This document shows, one piece after another, positions 1-9,338 of a stretch of DNA of 61,103 bases. This stretch comes from Micrococcales bacterium. Lineage in GTDB: Bacteria > Actinomycetota > Actinomycetes > Actinomycetales > Cellulomonadaceae. The notes beneath the pieces are model-generated. The model searched no databases, had not been told where the DNA came from, and saw only the letters and a program-made list of their open reading frames with translations. The stretch is from contig WRMB01000019.1 of NCBI GenBank assembly GCA_009777345.1, positions 1-61,103 of the forward strand. Reading direction: 5' to 3'. The position numbers were made by a program, and so were the translations under genes. The stretch's first letter is position 1; every line of letters begins with the position of its first letter.

Positions 1-810
1 GGCAGGCTCCGTTGCGGCGTCGCCCAGCACGGGCGCCTGCCGCGCCACGAGAGACGTTTCCCTGCCCGAGTAGGGCAGGCTCCGTTGCGGCTCGACGTGC
101 CCCAGGACCCGGCCGACGGTGCGGCTGGTTTCCCTGCCCGAGTAGGGCAGGCTCCGTTGCGGCATCCCTCCTCGGAGCTGCGCCGCAGGTCGACGACGAC
201 GTTTCCCTGCCCGAGTAGGGCAGGCTCCGTTGCGGCGAGGTCATGAGGCCCGTGGCGCTGAGCTCCAGCTGGGTTTCCCTGCCCGAGTAGGGCAGGCTCC
301 GTTGCGGCGACGTCCCCGGGACGGCGGCCGCAGCCGTTCCCGCGTTTCCCTGCCCGAGTAGGGCAGGCTCCGTTGCGGCGAGATGGTCGGTGAACCGGCT
401 GGCATCACGCAGGACTGTTTCCCTGCCCGAGTAGGGCAGGCTCCGTTGCGGCGCCTCGACCCGGGCCCGCGGCGACGACGGCGCCAGGTTTCCCTGCCCG
501 AGTAGGGCAGGCTCCGTTGCGGCGGGTCCGACTGGTCGCCGTTCGCCAACCCCGACTGGGTTTCCCTGCCCGAGTAGGGCAGGCTCCGTTGCGGCCCGCC
601 CGAGAAGGACGCCCTGCACGGCGAGACACCGTTTCCCTGCCCGAGTAGGGCAGGCTCCGTTGCGGCGCGACGAACGCCGCCGGGACGCCGACTACGTACA
701 CGGGTTTCCCTGCCCGAGTAGGGCAGGCTCCGTTGCGGCGTCGGGCGGACGACTGACGCTGCCGCCCAGGCCGAGTTTCCCTGCCCAAGTAGGGCAGGCT
801 CTGTTGCGGC
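1..810. CRISPR. CRISPR array, 36-bp repeats, cut by the left window edge
   Basis: Eleven complete 36-bp repeats start at 56, 128, 201, 273, 344, 417, 488, 560, 631, 704 and 775. The last 18 bases of a twelfth form positions 1-18, so the array continues to the left. The 11 spacers are 35-37 bp and all different. On the + strand the repeat starts GTTTCCCTGCCC, carries the palindromic arms CCTGCCC/GGGCAGG around GAGTA, and ends GTTGCGGC. Only the last repeat (775-810) differs, at two positions (GAG to AAG and CTCCG to CTCTG), which is typical of the leader-distal end. No cas gene is in the window, so the type cannot be read directly. On the minus strand the repeat ends GGGCAGGGAAAC, in the style of the 36-bp type III-A repeat of Mycobacterium tuberculosis. 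Confidence 0.98.
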
Positions 811-874
811 TACGTCCTGACAGACAGGCCGGGACCAGGGCCCGATGCGGCAGACGGAACGGGGTCGCCTAGTG

Positions 875-902
875 GCATCCACGATCGTGATATCATGGAT
901 GC
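875..902. promoter_or_regulatory. Imperfect 28-bp palindrome over the antitoxin start (likely operator)
   Basis: GCATCCA at 875 pairs with TGGATGC ending at 902, and three further base pairs match inside. The centre holds the perfect palindrome CACGATCGTG and a GATATC. It overlaps the ATG of the antitoxin at 895, as expected for a site where an antitoxin represses its own operon. It also fills the space between the CRISPR array and the gene, leaving no room for a typical CRISPR leader on this side. Confidence 0.55.
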
Positions 903-1137
903 CATGACGGCACTGGCCCGCAGGCGCATCCATGTCACCGACACCCCTGACATCTCGGCGATGATCGGACGGAACGCCCGCCCTGGCGAGCCTCGTGCCG
1001 CGACTCTGGTTCGTCTCGCGCAACGCGGTGACCAGGCAGAAGAACCTGACCAGCCGTTCATGCTGTTCTCGACCGGGGGTCGCACCATTACCGACGCCGA
1101 CCTCGAAGCGGCTCTCTACGACGAGGACCCGGCGTGA
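895..1137 (+). CDS. Antitoxin of a VapBC-type pair
   Basis: This 80-residue protein lies directly upstream of a PIN-domain toxin and overlaps it by four bases (GTGA), the usual antitoxin-first arrangement with translational coupling. The N-terminus (MTALARRRIHV) and the Arg-rich segment around residues 25-35 suggest a small DNA-binding domain. The acidic C-terminus (TITDADLEAALYDEDP) would be the toxin-binding tail. I cannot assign it with certainty to the ribbon-helix-helix or the AbrB class. An alternative ATG lies three codons in (904). Its promoter region holds a palindrome that covers the start, so autoregulation is likely. The function is inferred mainly from the neighbour. Confidence 0.7.
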   Translation: MDAMTALARRRIHVTDTPDISAMIGRNARPGEPRAATLVRLAQRGDQAEEPDQPFMLFSTGGRTITDADLEAALYDEDPA

Positions 1138-1562
1138 ACCGACCCGTCACGTACCTGCCTGACGTGAACGTGCTCGTCTCGGCCCACATCAAGGAGCACG
1201 TCCACCACGACATCACCCGGGCCTGGCTCCAGAGCGTTCCCGTGTTCGCGACGTGTGCGCTCACCGAGACCGGCATGGTGCGTCTGCTGGCGACCGAGGC
1301 GGTCAACCCCCAGGGCACACCAGCACTGGCGCTGGCGGCGCTCTCACGTCTCAGGCTGGCTCGGTCGGCCGTCTACTGGTCCGACGACTCGACGCTCACC
1401 ACGGCGTTCGTCGACACGACGCGGATCACAGGACCAAGACAGGTGTCCGACTTCCACCTGCTCAACCTCGCGGCCTCACGCGGCGGCGTCATGGTCACCA
1501 CAGACAAGCGGATCGAAGGCGCCATCAACCCGGCGGACCGAAAGCACCTCCTGACACTCTGA
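1134..1562 (+). CDS. VapC-like PIN-domain ribonuclease toxin
   Basis: The 142-residue protein shows the PIN-domain acidic residues in order: Asp10 in LPDVNVLVSAH, a Glu in the CALTETGMVRL helix, and Asp residues in the C-terminal QVSDFHLLNLA and VTTDKRI segments. VapC proteins are Mg-dependent endoribonucleases that cut tRNA or rRNA when not held by their antitoxin. The length is normal for the family and all expected catalytic residues are present, so the gene looks intact. It starts with GTG inside the antitoxin stop codon. It sits between the CRISPR array and mdh, and the operon ends here. No other partner gene is visible. Confidence 0.85.
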   Translation: MNRPVTYLPDVNVLVSAHIKEHVHHDITRAWLQSVPVFATCALTETGMVRLLATEAVNPQGTPALALAALSRLRLARSAVYWSDDSTLTTAFVDTTRITGPRQVSDFHLLNLAASRGGVMVTTDKRIEGAINPADRKHLLTL

Positions 1563-1697
1563 TCTGACTCGCGGCCCCCGCGTGGCAGGGGCGGGGTTCA
1601 CGTCCCGGCAGGATGGCGGTTCTTCTCCGTTGGTGGCCGTGGCTCTGTTCTGCTGAGGAGGGTAGGTTCGGAGGCGGGTCGCCCGACGGCGCTGTGA

Positions 1698-2753
<1,056 letters not shown>

Positions 2754-2769
2754 TCCGTCCCACAGCCCG

Positions 2770-3042
2770 GTGAGGGTGGCGATCCGAGTCCGCCCGGGTG
2801 CCTCGCGCACCCGGGCGGGCGGCGTCTACGGCGACGACCGCCTGGTGGTCGCCGTCACCGCCCGTGCGGTCGACGGTGCCGCCACCGAGGCGGCCCTGGT
2901 GGCCCTGGCCGATGCGCTGGGGGTGCGTCGTCGTCACGTCCGTCTGGTCTCCGGCGCGACATCACGCGACAAGCTGGTCGAGGTCGATGACGTTGCCGCC
3001 GACGACCTGGCGGCTCGGTTGAGTGCCCTGAAAAAGGTGTGA
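2770..3042 (+). CDS. YggU/DUF167 family protein
   Basis: This 90-residue protein matches the small YggU (DUF167) family. It begins RVAIRVRPGASRTRAGG, has a central VAVTARAVDGAATEAALVALADALG, and ends with VRLVSGATSRDKLVEV. The conserved pattern is V-P-G-(A/S)-x-R, then A-x-x-G-x-A-N/T, then G-x-x-S-R-x-K. The biochemical role of the family is unknown. The start is GTG, 16 bases after the mdh stop, and the length is normal. The gene faces purU convergently with 43 bases between the stop codons. Confidence 0.85.
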   Translation: MRVAIRVRPGASRTRAGGVYGDDRLVVAVTARAVDGAATEAALVALADALGVRRRHVRLVSGATSRDKLVEVDDVAADDLAARLSALKKV

Positions 3043-3085
3043 GCACATATATGGGTCCACCAGTCAGGTCCAGTCGCGGGTGCAC

Positions 3086-3961
3086 TCAGCGGAAGACGAC
3101 GGTGCGGTGGCCGTTCAGCAGCACCCGGTGCTCGGCGTGCCAGCGCACCGCCCGGGCCAGGGCGCGGCGCTCGACGTCCTGGCCGAGGCGGACCAGGTCC
3201 GCCACCGACCGGGTGTGGTCGACCCGTTCCACGTCCTGCTCGATGATGGGGCCCTCGTCGAGGTCGGCGGTGACGTAGTGCGCGGTGGCGCCGATCAGCT
3301 TGACGCCGCGGTCGTGGGCCTGGGCGTAGGGGCGGGCGCCGGCGAAGCTGGGCAGGAACGAGTGGTGGATGTTGATCGCCCGCTCGGCCAGGGCCTGGCA
3401 CAGGTCGCCGGACAGGACCTGCATGTACCGGGCCAGCACCACCAGCTCGACGTCCAGCGTCGTGACCAGGTCGAGCAGCCGGGCCTCGGCGGCGGGCTTG
3501 GTGTCCTTGGTGACAGGGACGTGGTGGAAGTCGATGCCGTGGGACCGGGCCATCGGCTCGAGCACCGTGTGGTTGGACACCACGGCGACCAGGTCGACCG
3601 GCAGATCTTCGGTCCGGGTGCGGAACACCAGGTCGTTGAGGCAGTGCGCGGCGGTAGACACCATGACCAGGGTGCGCAGCGGGCGTCCCGCGGCGTCCAT
3701 CTGCCAGGTCATCGCGAACCGGTCCGCGGTCACCCCCAGTGCCTCGCGCAGCGTGGTCGCCGAGACCTGCGCGGCGAACTGCACCCGCATGAAGAACCGG
3801 TCCGAATCGGCGTCGCCGAACTGCTGCGACTCGATGATGTTCGAGCCCAGGCCCGCCAGGGTCCCGGCCACCGCCGAGACGATACCGGGACGGTCCGGGC
3901 AGGACAGGGTGAGGACGAACTCGGTCCGGAGGGCGTCGGGAGCGGGGACGGTGTTGGTCAC
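3086..3961 (-). CDS. purU: Formyltetrahydrofolate deformylase
   Basis: The 291-residue enzyme hydrolyses 10-formyl-THF to formate and THF. It balances the one-carbon pool and supplies formate for purine synthesis. An N-terminal ACT domain (about residues 12-90, beginning EFVLTLSCPDRPGIVSAVAG) precedes the formyltransferase-fold domain. The catalytic residues are in INIHHSFLPSF (Asn, His) and in GATAHYVTADLDEGPIIEQDV (His, Asp). The length fits PurU and excludes the shorter PurN. It lies near glyA and folD, so three folate one-carbon genes cluster here. The start is ATG at 3961, divergent from the acetyltransferase. Confidence 0.96.
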   Translation of the reverse strand: MTNTVPAPDALRTEFVLTLSCPDRPGIVSAVAGTLAGLGSNIIESQQFGDADSDRFFMRVQFAAQVSATTLREALGVTADRFAMTWQMDAAGRPLRTLVMVSTAAHCLNDLVFRTRTEDLPVDLVAVVSNHTVLEPMARSHGIDFHHVPVTKDTKPAAEARLLDLVTTLDVELVVLARYMQVLSGDLCQALAERAINIHHSFLPSFAGARPYAQAHDRGVKLIGATAHYVTADLDEGPIIEQDVERVDHTRSVADLVRLGQDVERRALARAVRWHAEHRVLLNGHRTVVFR

Positions 3962-4077
3962 GACCTCGAAGGCTAGCCCGGTGCCGCGCGAAACACCCTG
4001 TGCGGCACCACAAGCCCACAGGTTTTTTGGGTAGGTGGCACTACGTCACCCGGGCGGAAGCCTGGGACGATGGGGTC

Positions 4078-4572
4078 ATGACGTCCGAAGAGATCCAGGT
4101 ACGCACCGTCACCGATGACGACGCCGGCGAGTTGTTCACGCTGCGCCGGGCCGCGTTCGTGACCGAGGCCCAGCAGTACGACGACCCGCACATCCCGCCG
4201 CTCACCCAGACCCTCGACGAGCTGAAGGACGACCTGGCCCGCGACGACGTCATCACCCTCGGCGCCTGGTCCGGCACGCGCCTGGTCGGGTCGATCCGGG
4301 TGCTGACCGAACCCGGCAAGGCGACGCTCGGCCGGTTCGCCGTCGCCCCGGACCTGCAGGGCAAGGGCATCGGGTCGCGGCTGCTGGTCGAGATCGTGCC
4401 GCGCCTGCCGGAAGGCACCGATGAGGTCTGGGTGTTCACCGGTCGGGACTCGCTGCAGAACCTCGCCTTCTACGCCAGCCAGGGCTACGAGCACCAGCAC
4501 GACCAGCGCGTCGGCGACCTGACCTACGCCTACCTGCGCCGCATGCTGGGCGTCGACCCCGACCCGGCCTGA
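4078..4572 (+). CDS. GNAT-family N-acetyltransferase
   Basis: The 164-residue protein has the GNAT fold: an N-terminal [19 protein letters not shown] strand-helix, then VGSIRVL, then the acetyl-CoA motif [18 protein letters not shown] (the Q-x-x-G-x-G/A pattern) and the C-terminal [10 protein letters not shown]. The substrate is not evident; such proteins acetylate small molecules or protein N-termini. Longer in-frame starts exist from 4000, but the ATG at 4078 gives the normal family length and begins with the conserved first strand. It is divergent from purU across 116 bases. A long hairpin follows the gene. Confidence 0.88.
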   Translation: MTSEEIQVRTVTDDDAGELFTLRRAAFVTEAQQYDDPHIPPLTQTLDELKDDLARDDVITLGAWSGTRLVGSIRVLTEPGKATLGRFAVAPDLQGKGIGSRLLVEIVPRLPEGTDEVWVFTGRDSLQNLAFYASQGYEHQHDQRVGDLTYAYLRRMLGVDPDPA

Positions 4573-4591
4573 CCCCTGGCCTCGGCCTCAG

Positions 4592-4640
4592 CCAGGTACG
4601 AGGTGAGGCACCAGGTACGAGGTCAGGACCTCGTACCTGG
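4592..4640. terminator. Perfect 14-bp stem hairpin with an extra upstream copy of its arm
   Basis: CCAGGTACGAGGTC (4611-4624) and its exact complement GACCTCGTACCTGG (4627-4640) are separated by two bases. A third copy of the arm, CCAGGTACGAGGT, lies at 4592-4604 in direct orientation, so two alternative hairpins are possible. There is no T-tract. It probably terminates the acetyltransferase transcript ahead of the glyA promoter. Confidence 0.6.
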
Positions 4641-4687
4641 CGTGCTACCTCTTATGGATCGGGCTTGTTGTCGCGGCACGCTAGGCT

Positions 4688-4792
4688 GGGGGTCGTCGCG
4701 ACTGGCGCACCGGGTGGGGGACCACCCGGGGAGGTGGGGTACCACCGGGGAGCGGCATCCGCACCAGACCACGGGTCGAACGCCTGGGCCCA
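4688..4792 (+). promoter_or_regulatory. ZTP (pfl) riboswitch upstream of glyA-folD
   Basis: The region contains, in order, the hallmark ZTP/pfl aptamer pieces: GACTGGCG at 4700-4707, a hairpin ending CACCGGGGAGCG (4743-4754), and CGAACGCCTGGGCC ending at 4790. ZTP riboswitches sense the purine intermediates ZMP and ZTP, which build up when 10-formyl-THF is short, and turn on folate one-carbon genes. Control of glyA and folD is a textbook target pair. A TAGGCT box at 4682-4687 is a likely -10, so the aptamer would begin near the 5' end of the mRNA. The GGTGGGG-ACCACC hairpin is present twice (4713-4733 and 4733-4752), which is unusual. Confidence 0.85.
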
Positions 4793-4838
4793 GCCGGTCG
4801 CCTTCGCCGCTGACCAGCCCACGACGCCAGGAGTACCA

Positions 4839-6194
4839 GTGACCCAAGAGCTGCCCGACGTGATGAACACGAGCCTCGCGGTGCTCGACCCGCAGATCGC
4901 CGCCGTCCTCGACGACGAGCTGGCCCGGCAGCGCCAGACGCTGGAGATGATCGCCAGCGAGAACTTCGTCCCCCGGGCGGTGCTCCAGGCCCAGGGGTCG
5001 GTGCTGACCAACAAGTACGCCGAGGGCTACCCGGGTCGGCGGTACTACGGCGGCTGCGAGGTCGTCGACATCGCCGAGACCATCGCCATCGACCGGGCGA
5101 AAACGCTGTTCGGAGCCCAGTTCGCCAATGTCCAGCCGCACTCCGGCGCCACGGCCAACGCGGCGGTGCTGCACGCGCTGGCCCGGCCCGGTGACACCGT
5201 CCTCGGCCTGGCCCTGGACCAGGGCGGGCACCTCACCCACGGGATGAAGCTCAACTTCTCCGGGCGGCTGTACGACGTGGTGGCCTACGGGGTGGACCCG
5301 GCCACCTCGCTGGTGGACATGGACCAGGTGCGGGCCCTGGCCCGCCAGCACCAGCCGAAGGTCATCATCGCTGGGTGGTCGGCCTACCCGCGGCAGCTGG
5401 ACTTTGCGGCCTTCCGCGAGATCGCCGACGAGGTGAGCGCCTATCTGTGGGTCGACATGGCGCACTTCGCCGGGCTGGTCGCCGCCGGGCTGCACCCCTC
5501 ACCGGTGCCGCACGCGCACGTCGTCTCGTCCACCGTGCACAAGACCATCGGCGGGCCGCGCTCGGGGTTCATCCTCACCGACGACGCCGATATCGCCAAG
5601 AAGATCAACTCCGCGGTGTTCCCCGGGCAGCAGGGCGGGCCGCTGATGCACGTCATCGCCGCCAAGGCCGTGGCCTTCAAGATCGCCGCCAGCCCGGCGT
5701 TCCGCGACCGGCAGGAACGCACGGTGCGGGGTGCGAGGATCCTGGCCGAACGGCTCACCGCCCCGGACGTCGCGGCGGCCGGTATCACCGTCCGCTCGGG
5801 CGGGACCGACGTGCACCTGGTGCTGGTCGACCTGCGCGACAGCGCGATAGACGGCCGGGCCGCCGAAGACCTGCTGCACGAGTGCGGTATCACCGTGAAC
5901 CGCAACGCCGTGCCGGACGACCCGCGTCCGCCGATGGTCACCTCCGGGCTGCGCATCGGCACCCCGGCCCTGGCCACCCGCGGGTTCGACGACGAGCAGT
6001 TCACCGAGGTGGCCGATGTCGTCGCCGCCGCGCTGGTCCAGGGCGCCGCGGCGGCCGCCGCCCGGCAGGCCCAGGCCGAGACCACCGGAGTCGTCCCCGC
6101 GCCGCTGGCCGACGACATAGACGTGGCCACGCTGCGCAGCCGCACCGCGAGGCTCGCCGCGGACTTCCCGCTGTACGAAGGGCTGGTGCACTGA
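4839..6194 (+). CDS. glyA: Serine hydroxymethyltransferase
   Basis: The 451-residue PLP enzyme converts serine and THF to glycine and 5,10-methylene-THF. Diagnostic segments are [13 protein letters not shown] near the N-terminus, [15 protein letters not shown], the glycine-rich PHSGATAN, and the PLP lysine in [13 protein letters not shown] (Lys near residue 235). The C-terminal SGLRIGTPA is also typical. Longer in-frame starts run back to 4665, but they would translate the riboswitch. The GTG at 4839, behind CAGGAG at 4828-4833, is the supported start. It forms an operon with folD, whose ATG overlaps the glyA stop by one base (TGATG). Confidence 0.97.
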   Translation: MTQELPDVMNTSLAVLDPQIAAVLDDELARQRQTLEMIASENFVPRAVLQAQGSVLTNKYAEGYPGRRYYGGCEVVDIAETIAIDRAKTLFGAQFANVQPHSGATANAAVLHALARPGDTVLGLALDQGGHLTHGMKLNFSGRLYDVVAYGVDPATSLVDMDQVRALARQHQPKVIIAGWSAYPRQLDFAAFREIADEVSAYLWVDMAHFAGLVAAGLHPSPVPHAHVVSSTVHKTIGGPRSGFILTDDADIAKKINSAVFPGQQGGPLMHVIAAKAVAFKIAASPAFRDRQERTVRGARILAERLTAPDVAAAGITVRSGGTDVHLVLVDLRDSAIDGRAAEDLLHECGITVNRNAVPDDPRPPMVTSGLRIGTPALATRGFDDEQFTEVADVVAAALVQGAAAAAARQAQAETTGVVPAPLADDIDVATLRSRTARLAADFPLYEGLVH

Positions 6195-7084
6195 TGACCG
6201 CACAGATCCTCGACGGCAAGGCCACGGCCGCCGCGATCAAGACCGAGCTGCGCACCCGGATCGACGCGCTGGCCGCCAGGGGAGTGCACCCCGGGCTGGG
6301 CACCCTGCTGGTCGGCGACGACCCGGGCTCCCAGCTGTACGTCGCCGGTAAGCACCGCGACTGCGAGGAGGTCGGGCTGGCCTCTATCCGCGAGGACCTG
6401 CCTGCCGACGCCTCCCAGGGCGAGATCGAGGCGGCGGTGCACCGGCTCAACGAGAACCCTGGCTGCACCGGGTTCATCGTCCAGCTGCCGCTGCCCAAGG
6501 GCATCGACACCCACCGGGTGCTGGAGCTCGTCGACCCGGCCAAGGACGCCGACGGGCTGCACCCGACCAACCTGGGGCGCCTGGTGCTACGGGTCAACGA
6601 ACCGGTCACCTCGCCGCTGCCGTGCACCCCGCGCGGCATCGTCGAGCTGCTGGACCGGCACGGCGTGGACCTGCGCGACGCGAACGGCAAGGGTGTGCAC
6701 GTCGTCGTGGTCGGGCGCGGGGTGACCGTGGGCCGGTCCATCGGGCTGCTGCTCACCCGTCGGGCGATCAACGCCACCGTGACCCTGACCCACACCGGCA
6801 CCCGGGACCTGGCCGCGCACACCCGCACCGCTGACGTCGTCGTGGCCGCCGCGGGCGTGCCCGGGATCGTCACCGCCGACATGGTCAAGCCCGGTGCGGT
6901 CGCCGTCGACGTCGGGGTGTCCCGGGTCACCGACCCGGCCACCGGCAGGTCGAGGGTGGCCGGCGACCTGGCTGACGACGTACGCGACGTAGCCGGGTGG
7001 GTGTCGCCCAACCCGGGCGGCGTCGGCCCGATGACCCGGGCGATGCTGCTGGCCAACGTGGTGGAGATCGCCGAGCGCGGCTGA
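6194..7084 (+). CDS. folD: Bifunctional methylene-THF dehydrogenase/cyclohydrolase
   Basis: The 296-residue enzyme oxidises 5,10-methylene-THF with NADP and hydrolyses the product to 10-formyl-THF, directly downstream of the GlyA reaction. Visible motifs are the catalytic [13 protein letters not shown] (Y-x-x-x-K), the family signature [11 protein letters not shown], the [11 protein letters not shown] segment, the nucleotide-binding [14 protein letters not shown] and the C-terminal [12 protein letters not shown]. The length is standard. It is translationally coupled to glyA and shares the ZTP riboswitch. Where FolD usually has VVGRSxxVGxP, this protein has [13 protein letters not shown], a small departure that is probably tolerated. 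Confidence 0.97.
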   Translation: MTAQILDGKATAAAIKTELRTRIDALAARGVHPGLGTLLVGDDPGSQLYVAGKHRDCEEVGLASIREDLPADASQGEIEAAVHRLNENPGCTGFIVQLPLPKGIDTHRVLELVDPAKDADGLHPTNLGRLVLRVNEPVTSPLPCTPRGIVELLDRHGVDLRDANGKGVHVVVVGRGVTVGRSIGLLLTRRAINATVTLTHTGTRDLAAHTRTADVVVAAAGVPGIVTADMVKPGAVAVDVGVSRVTDPATGRSRVAGDLADDVRDVAGWVSPNPGGVGPMTRAMLLANVVEIAERG

Positions 7085-7139
7085 TTTGTCCTCGGTCGGG
7101 CGCGGTGCTTCCCACCGCAGTGAGGGCCGATAAACACCT

Positions 7140-7209
7140 CCCAGTTCGAGGGTCTCACGCCGATCAGGCAGTTTGAACCGCTTGATCGGCGTGGAACCCT
7201 CGAACTGGG
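7140..7209. terminator. Long two-part palindrome after folD
   Basis: Outer arms CCCAGTTCGAGGGT (7140-7153) and ACCCTCGAACTGGG (7196-7209) pair perfectly over 14 bp. After a 2-bp mismatch, inner arms CACGCCGATCA and TGATCGGCGTG pair over a further 11 bp around a loop of 16 bases. There is no T-tract. It lies between tandem genes and probably ends the glyA-folD transcript. The next gene starts 22 bases downstream. Confidence 0.65.
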
Positions 7210-7231
7210 ATCAGCATGTAGTTCGGGCAGG

Positions 7232-8029
7232 ATGGGGGGCGTGACCAAGATCGTGGTAGCTGCTGTCAACGTCAACGGGGTGCGGGCCGCGTTCCGGCGA
7301 GGGATGGGCGCCTGGTTGGACGGCGCGCGGCCTGACGTGCTGCTGCTCCAGGAGGTCCGGGCTGACGCTGCGGTCGTCGCCGACCTGCTGGACGGCTGGC
7401 ACGTCGTGCACGAGGCCGGGGCGGACGCGGGGCGGGCGGGGGTGGCGGTGGCCTCACGGACGCCCTTGCTGGAGCCGCGTACCGGGTTGGGCACGCCGGT
7501 GGCTGCCGACCAGGGGCGGTGGGTCGAGGCGGGGGTGGACGTCGGCGGCACGGTGGTGCGGTTCGCGTCGCTGTACCTGCACTCGGCGACGGTGGGCCAT
7601 CCGTCGCTGGCCGCCAAGTACGCCTACATGTCCCACGTCACCGAACGGATGGCCGAGCTGGGGCCGACGCCCGCGGTGGTCGGCGGGGACTTCAACATCG
7701 CGCACCGCGAGGTGGACATCAAGAACTGGAAGGGCAATATCGGCAAGTCCGGGTTTCTCGTCGAGGAGCGGGCCTGGCTGGACCGTTGGTTCGACGAGAT
7801 GGGCTGGACTGATATCGGGCGGGCTCTCGGTGGTCCCGGTCCGGGTCCGTACACCTGGTGGTCGATGCGTGGCCGGGCGTTCGACAACGACACCGGGTGG
7901 CGGATCGACTACCAGATCGCCTCGCCCGGTCTGGCCGACCGGGCCGTCGCCGCCCGGGTGGACCGGGCCGCGTCCTACGCGGAGCGGTTCTCCGACCACG
8001 CCCCGGTGGTCGTCACCTACGACGTCTAG
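7232..8029 (+). CDS. Exonuclease III family AP endonuclease
   Basis: The 265-residue protein has all motifs of the ExoIII/APE1 endonuclease-exonuclease-phosphatase fold: VNVNGVRAA (Asn for metal and phosphate), LLLQEVRAD (metal-binding Glu), YLHSAT, GGDFNIAHREVDI (catalytic Asp and Asn), RAFDNDTGWRIDYQ and the final SDHAPV with the catalytic Asp-His pair. It would cut DNA at abasic sites in base-excision repair and degrade 3' ends. The start is ATG 7232, with a GTG three codons in (7241) as an alternative. It lies alone, convergent with the Mrp ATPase gene across 15 bases. Confidence 0.94.
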   Translation: MGGVTKIVVAAVNVNGVRAAFRRGMGAWLDGARPDVLLLQEVRADAAVVADLLDGWHVVHEAGADAGRAGVAVASRTPLLEPRTGLGTPVAADQGRWVEAGVDVGGTVVRFASLYLHSATVGHPSLAAKYAYMSHVTERMAELGPTPAVVGGDFNIAHREVDIKNWKGNIGKSGFLVEERAWLDRWFDEMGWTDIGRALGGPGPGPYTWWSMRGRAFDNDTGWRIDYQIASPGLADRAVAARVDRAASYAERFSDHAPVVVTYDV

Positions 8030-8044
8030 CCGGTTGCCTGGGGC

Positions 8045-9163
8045 TCACGCGGGAGTGATGGGCAGGCGACGACCGGCCAGGCTACGGCCAGCGCTGGCCA
8101 GGGTCGCGGCGACCGCGGCGAGGGCCACGGCCGCGGGGGAGTCGGGGGCGGCCAGGACGACGGGGGTGCCGTCGTCGCCGGCCTCGCGCAGGGCGGTGTC
8201 CAGGGGGACCTGACCGAGCAGCCGGACGGGAGTGCCGAGCGTCGTGGTCAGTCCGTCGGCGACGCGCTGACCGCCGCCGGAGCCGAACAGCTCCATCCGG
8301 GTGCCGTCCGGCAGGGGGAGCCAGGACATGTTCTCCAACACCCCGACGACGTCCTGGTGGGTCTGGACGGCCAGCGCCCCGGCGCGTTCGGCGACCTCGG
8401 CGGCGGCGGGCTGCGGGGTCGTCACCACCAGCAGGCGGGACGTGGGCAGCAGCTGGGCCACGGAGATGGCGACGTCGCCGGTGCCCGGCGGCAGGTCCAG
8501 CAGCAGCACGTCCAGATCGCCCCAGAAGACGTCGGCGAGGAACTGCTGCAGCGCGCGGTGCACGATCGGCCCGCGCCACGCCACCGGCTGGCCGGGCGGC
8601 ACGAACATACCGATGGACACCACCTTCACCCCGTGCACCACCGGTGGGATCAGCATGTCGTCGACCCTCGTCGGCAGCTGGTTGACGCCCAGCATCCGGG
8701 GGATGGAGAAGCCGTGGATGTCCGCGTCGACCACCCCGACCGCCAGGCCCCGGGCGGCCAGCGCCACCGCCAGGTTAGCCGTCACCGACGACTTGCCGAC
8801 CCCGCCCTTGCCGGAGGCCACCGCCACGACCTGCGTCGTCGAGCCGGGCTGGGCGAACGGGACGACCGGTTCTCCAGCGTCACCGCGCAGTTGGTTGCGC
8901 AGCTGGGCGCGCTGCTCGTCGGACATCGCACCGAGATCCACGACGACCTCGCGCACACCCTCCACCGCGGCGACCGCGGCCCGCACCTCGGCGGTCAGGG
9001 TGTCCTTCATCGGGCAGCCCGGGACGGTCAGGTCGATGCCGACCCGCACCACGCCGTCGTCCACCTCCACTGACCGGACCATGCCCAGGTCGGTGATGGG
9101 TCGACGGATCTCCGGGTCGATCACCCCGGCCAGGGCGGTGCGTACGTCATCAGTCAGGGCCAT
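8045..9163 (-). CDS. Mrp/NBP35 family Fe-S carrier ATPase
   Basis: The 372-residue protein has an N-terminal MIP18/DUF59 domain (about residues 1-90, containing VPGCPMKDTL) fused to an Mrp ParA-like ATPase domain. The ATPase shows the deviant Walker A SGKGGVGKSSV, the switch VVDADIHGFSIPRML, and DLPPGTGDVAISVAQ. Members carry and insert Fe-S clusters. The paired CxxC often found near the C-terminus is not visible here, as in many actinobacterial members. The start is ATG 9163. It is divergent from the small membrane protein downstream and convergent with the ExoIII gene. Confidence 0.92.
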   Translation of the reverse strand: MALTDDVRTALAGVIDPEIRRPITDLGMVRSVEVDDGVVRVGIDLTVPGCPMKDTLTAEVRAAVAAVEGVREVVVDLGAMSDEQRAQLRNQLRGDAGEPVVPFAQPGSTTQVVAVASGKGGVGKSSVTANLAVALAARGLAVGVVDADIHGFSIPRMLGVNQLPTRVDDMLIPPVVHGVKVVSIGMFVPPGQPVAWRGPIVHRALQQFLADVFWGDLDVLLLDLPPGTGDVAISVAQLLPTSRLLVVTTPQPAAAEVAERAGALAVQTHQDVVGVLENMSWLPLPDGTRMELFGSGGGQRVADGLTTTLGTPVRLLGQVPLDTALREAGDDGTPVVLAAPDSPAAVALAAVAATLASAGRSLAGRRLPITPA

Positions 9164-9338
9164 GCCTCCAGCCTACGGCGCCCGAGGCTCCGGGGTCGTC
9201 GGCGTCCAGGGCCAGGGTCCGCGGCGAGAGGGCCCGGGTGGTGACCTGCGGTCCCGCCTGGATGCTTGCGTACCGGGAGGGCTCGCCCGGACGGAGTGGG
9301 TCTTGGCGGCAGAGGGGCGGGTGGAGGAGGATCGGGGC

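Noticed and set aside
241..1023. Long minus-strand ORFs across the CRISPR array
   Set aside because: Their proteins are repeats of RNGACPTRAGKP and PQRSLPYSGRET, which are translations of the CRISPR repeats.
8301..9338. Long N-terminal extension of the small membrane protein
   Set aside because: It runs antisense through the Mrp ATPase gene; the ATG at 9339 has its own ribosome site.
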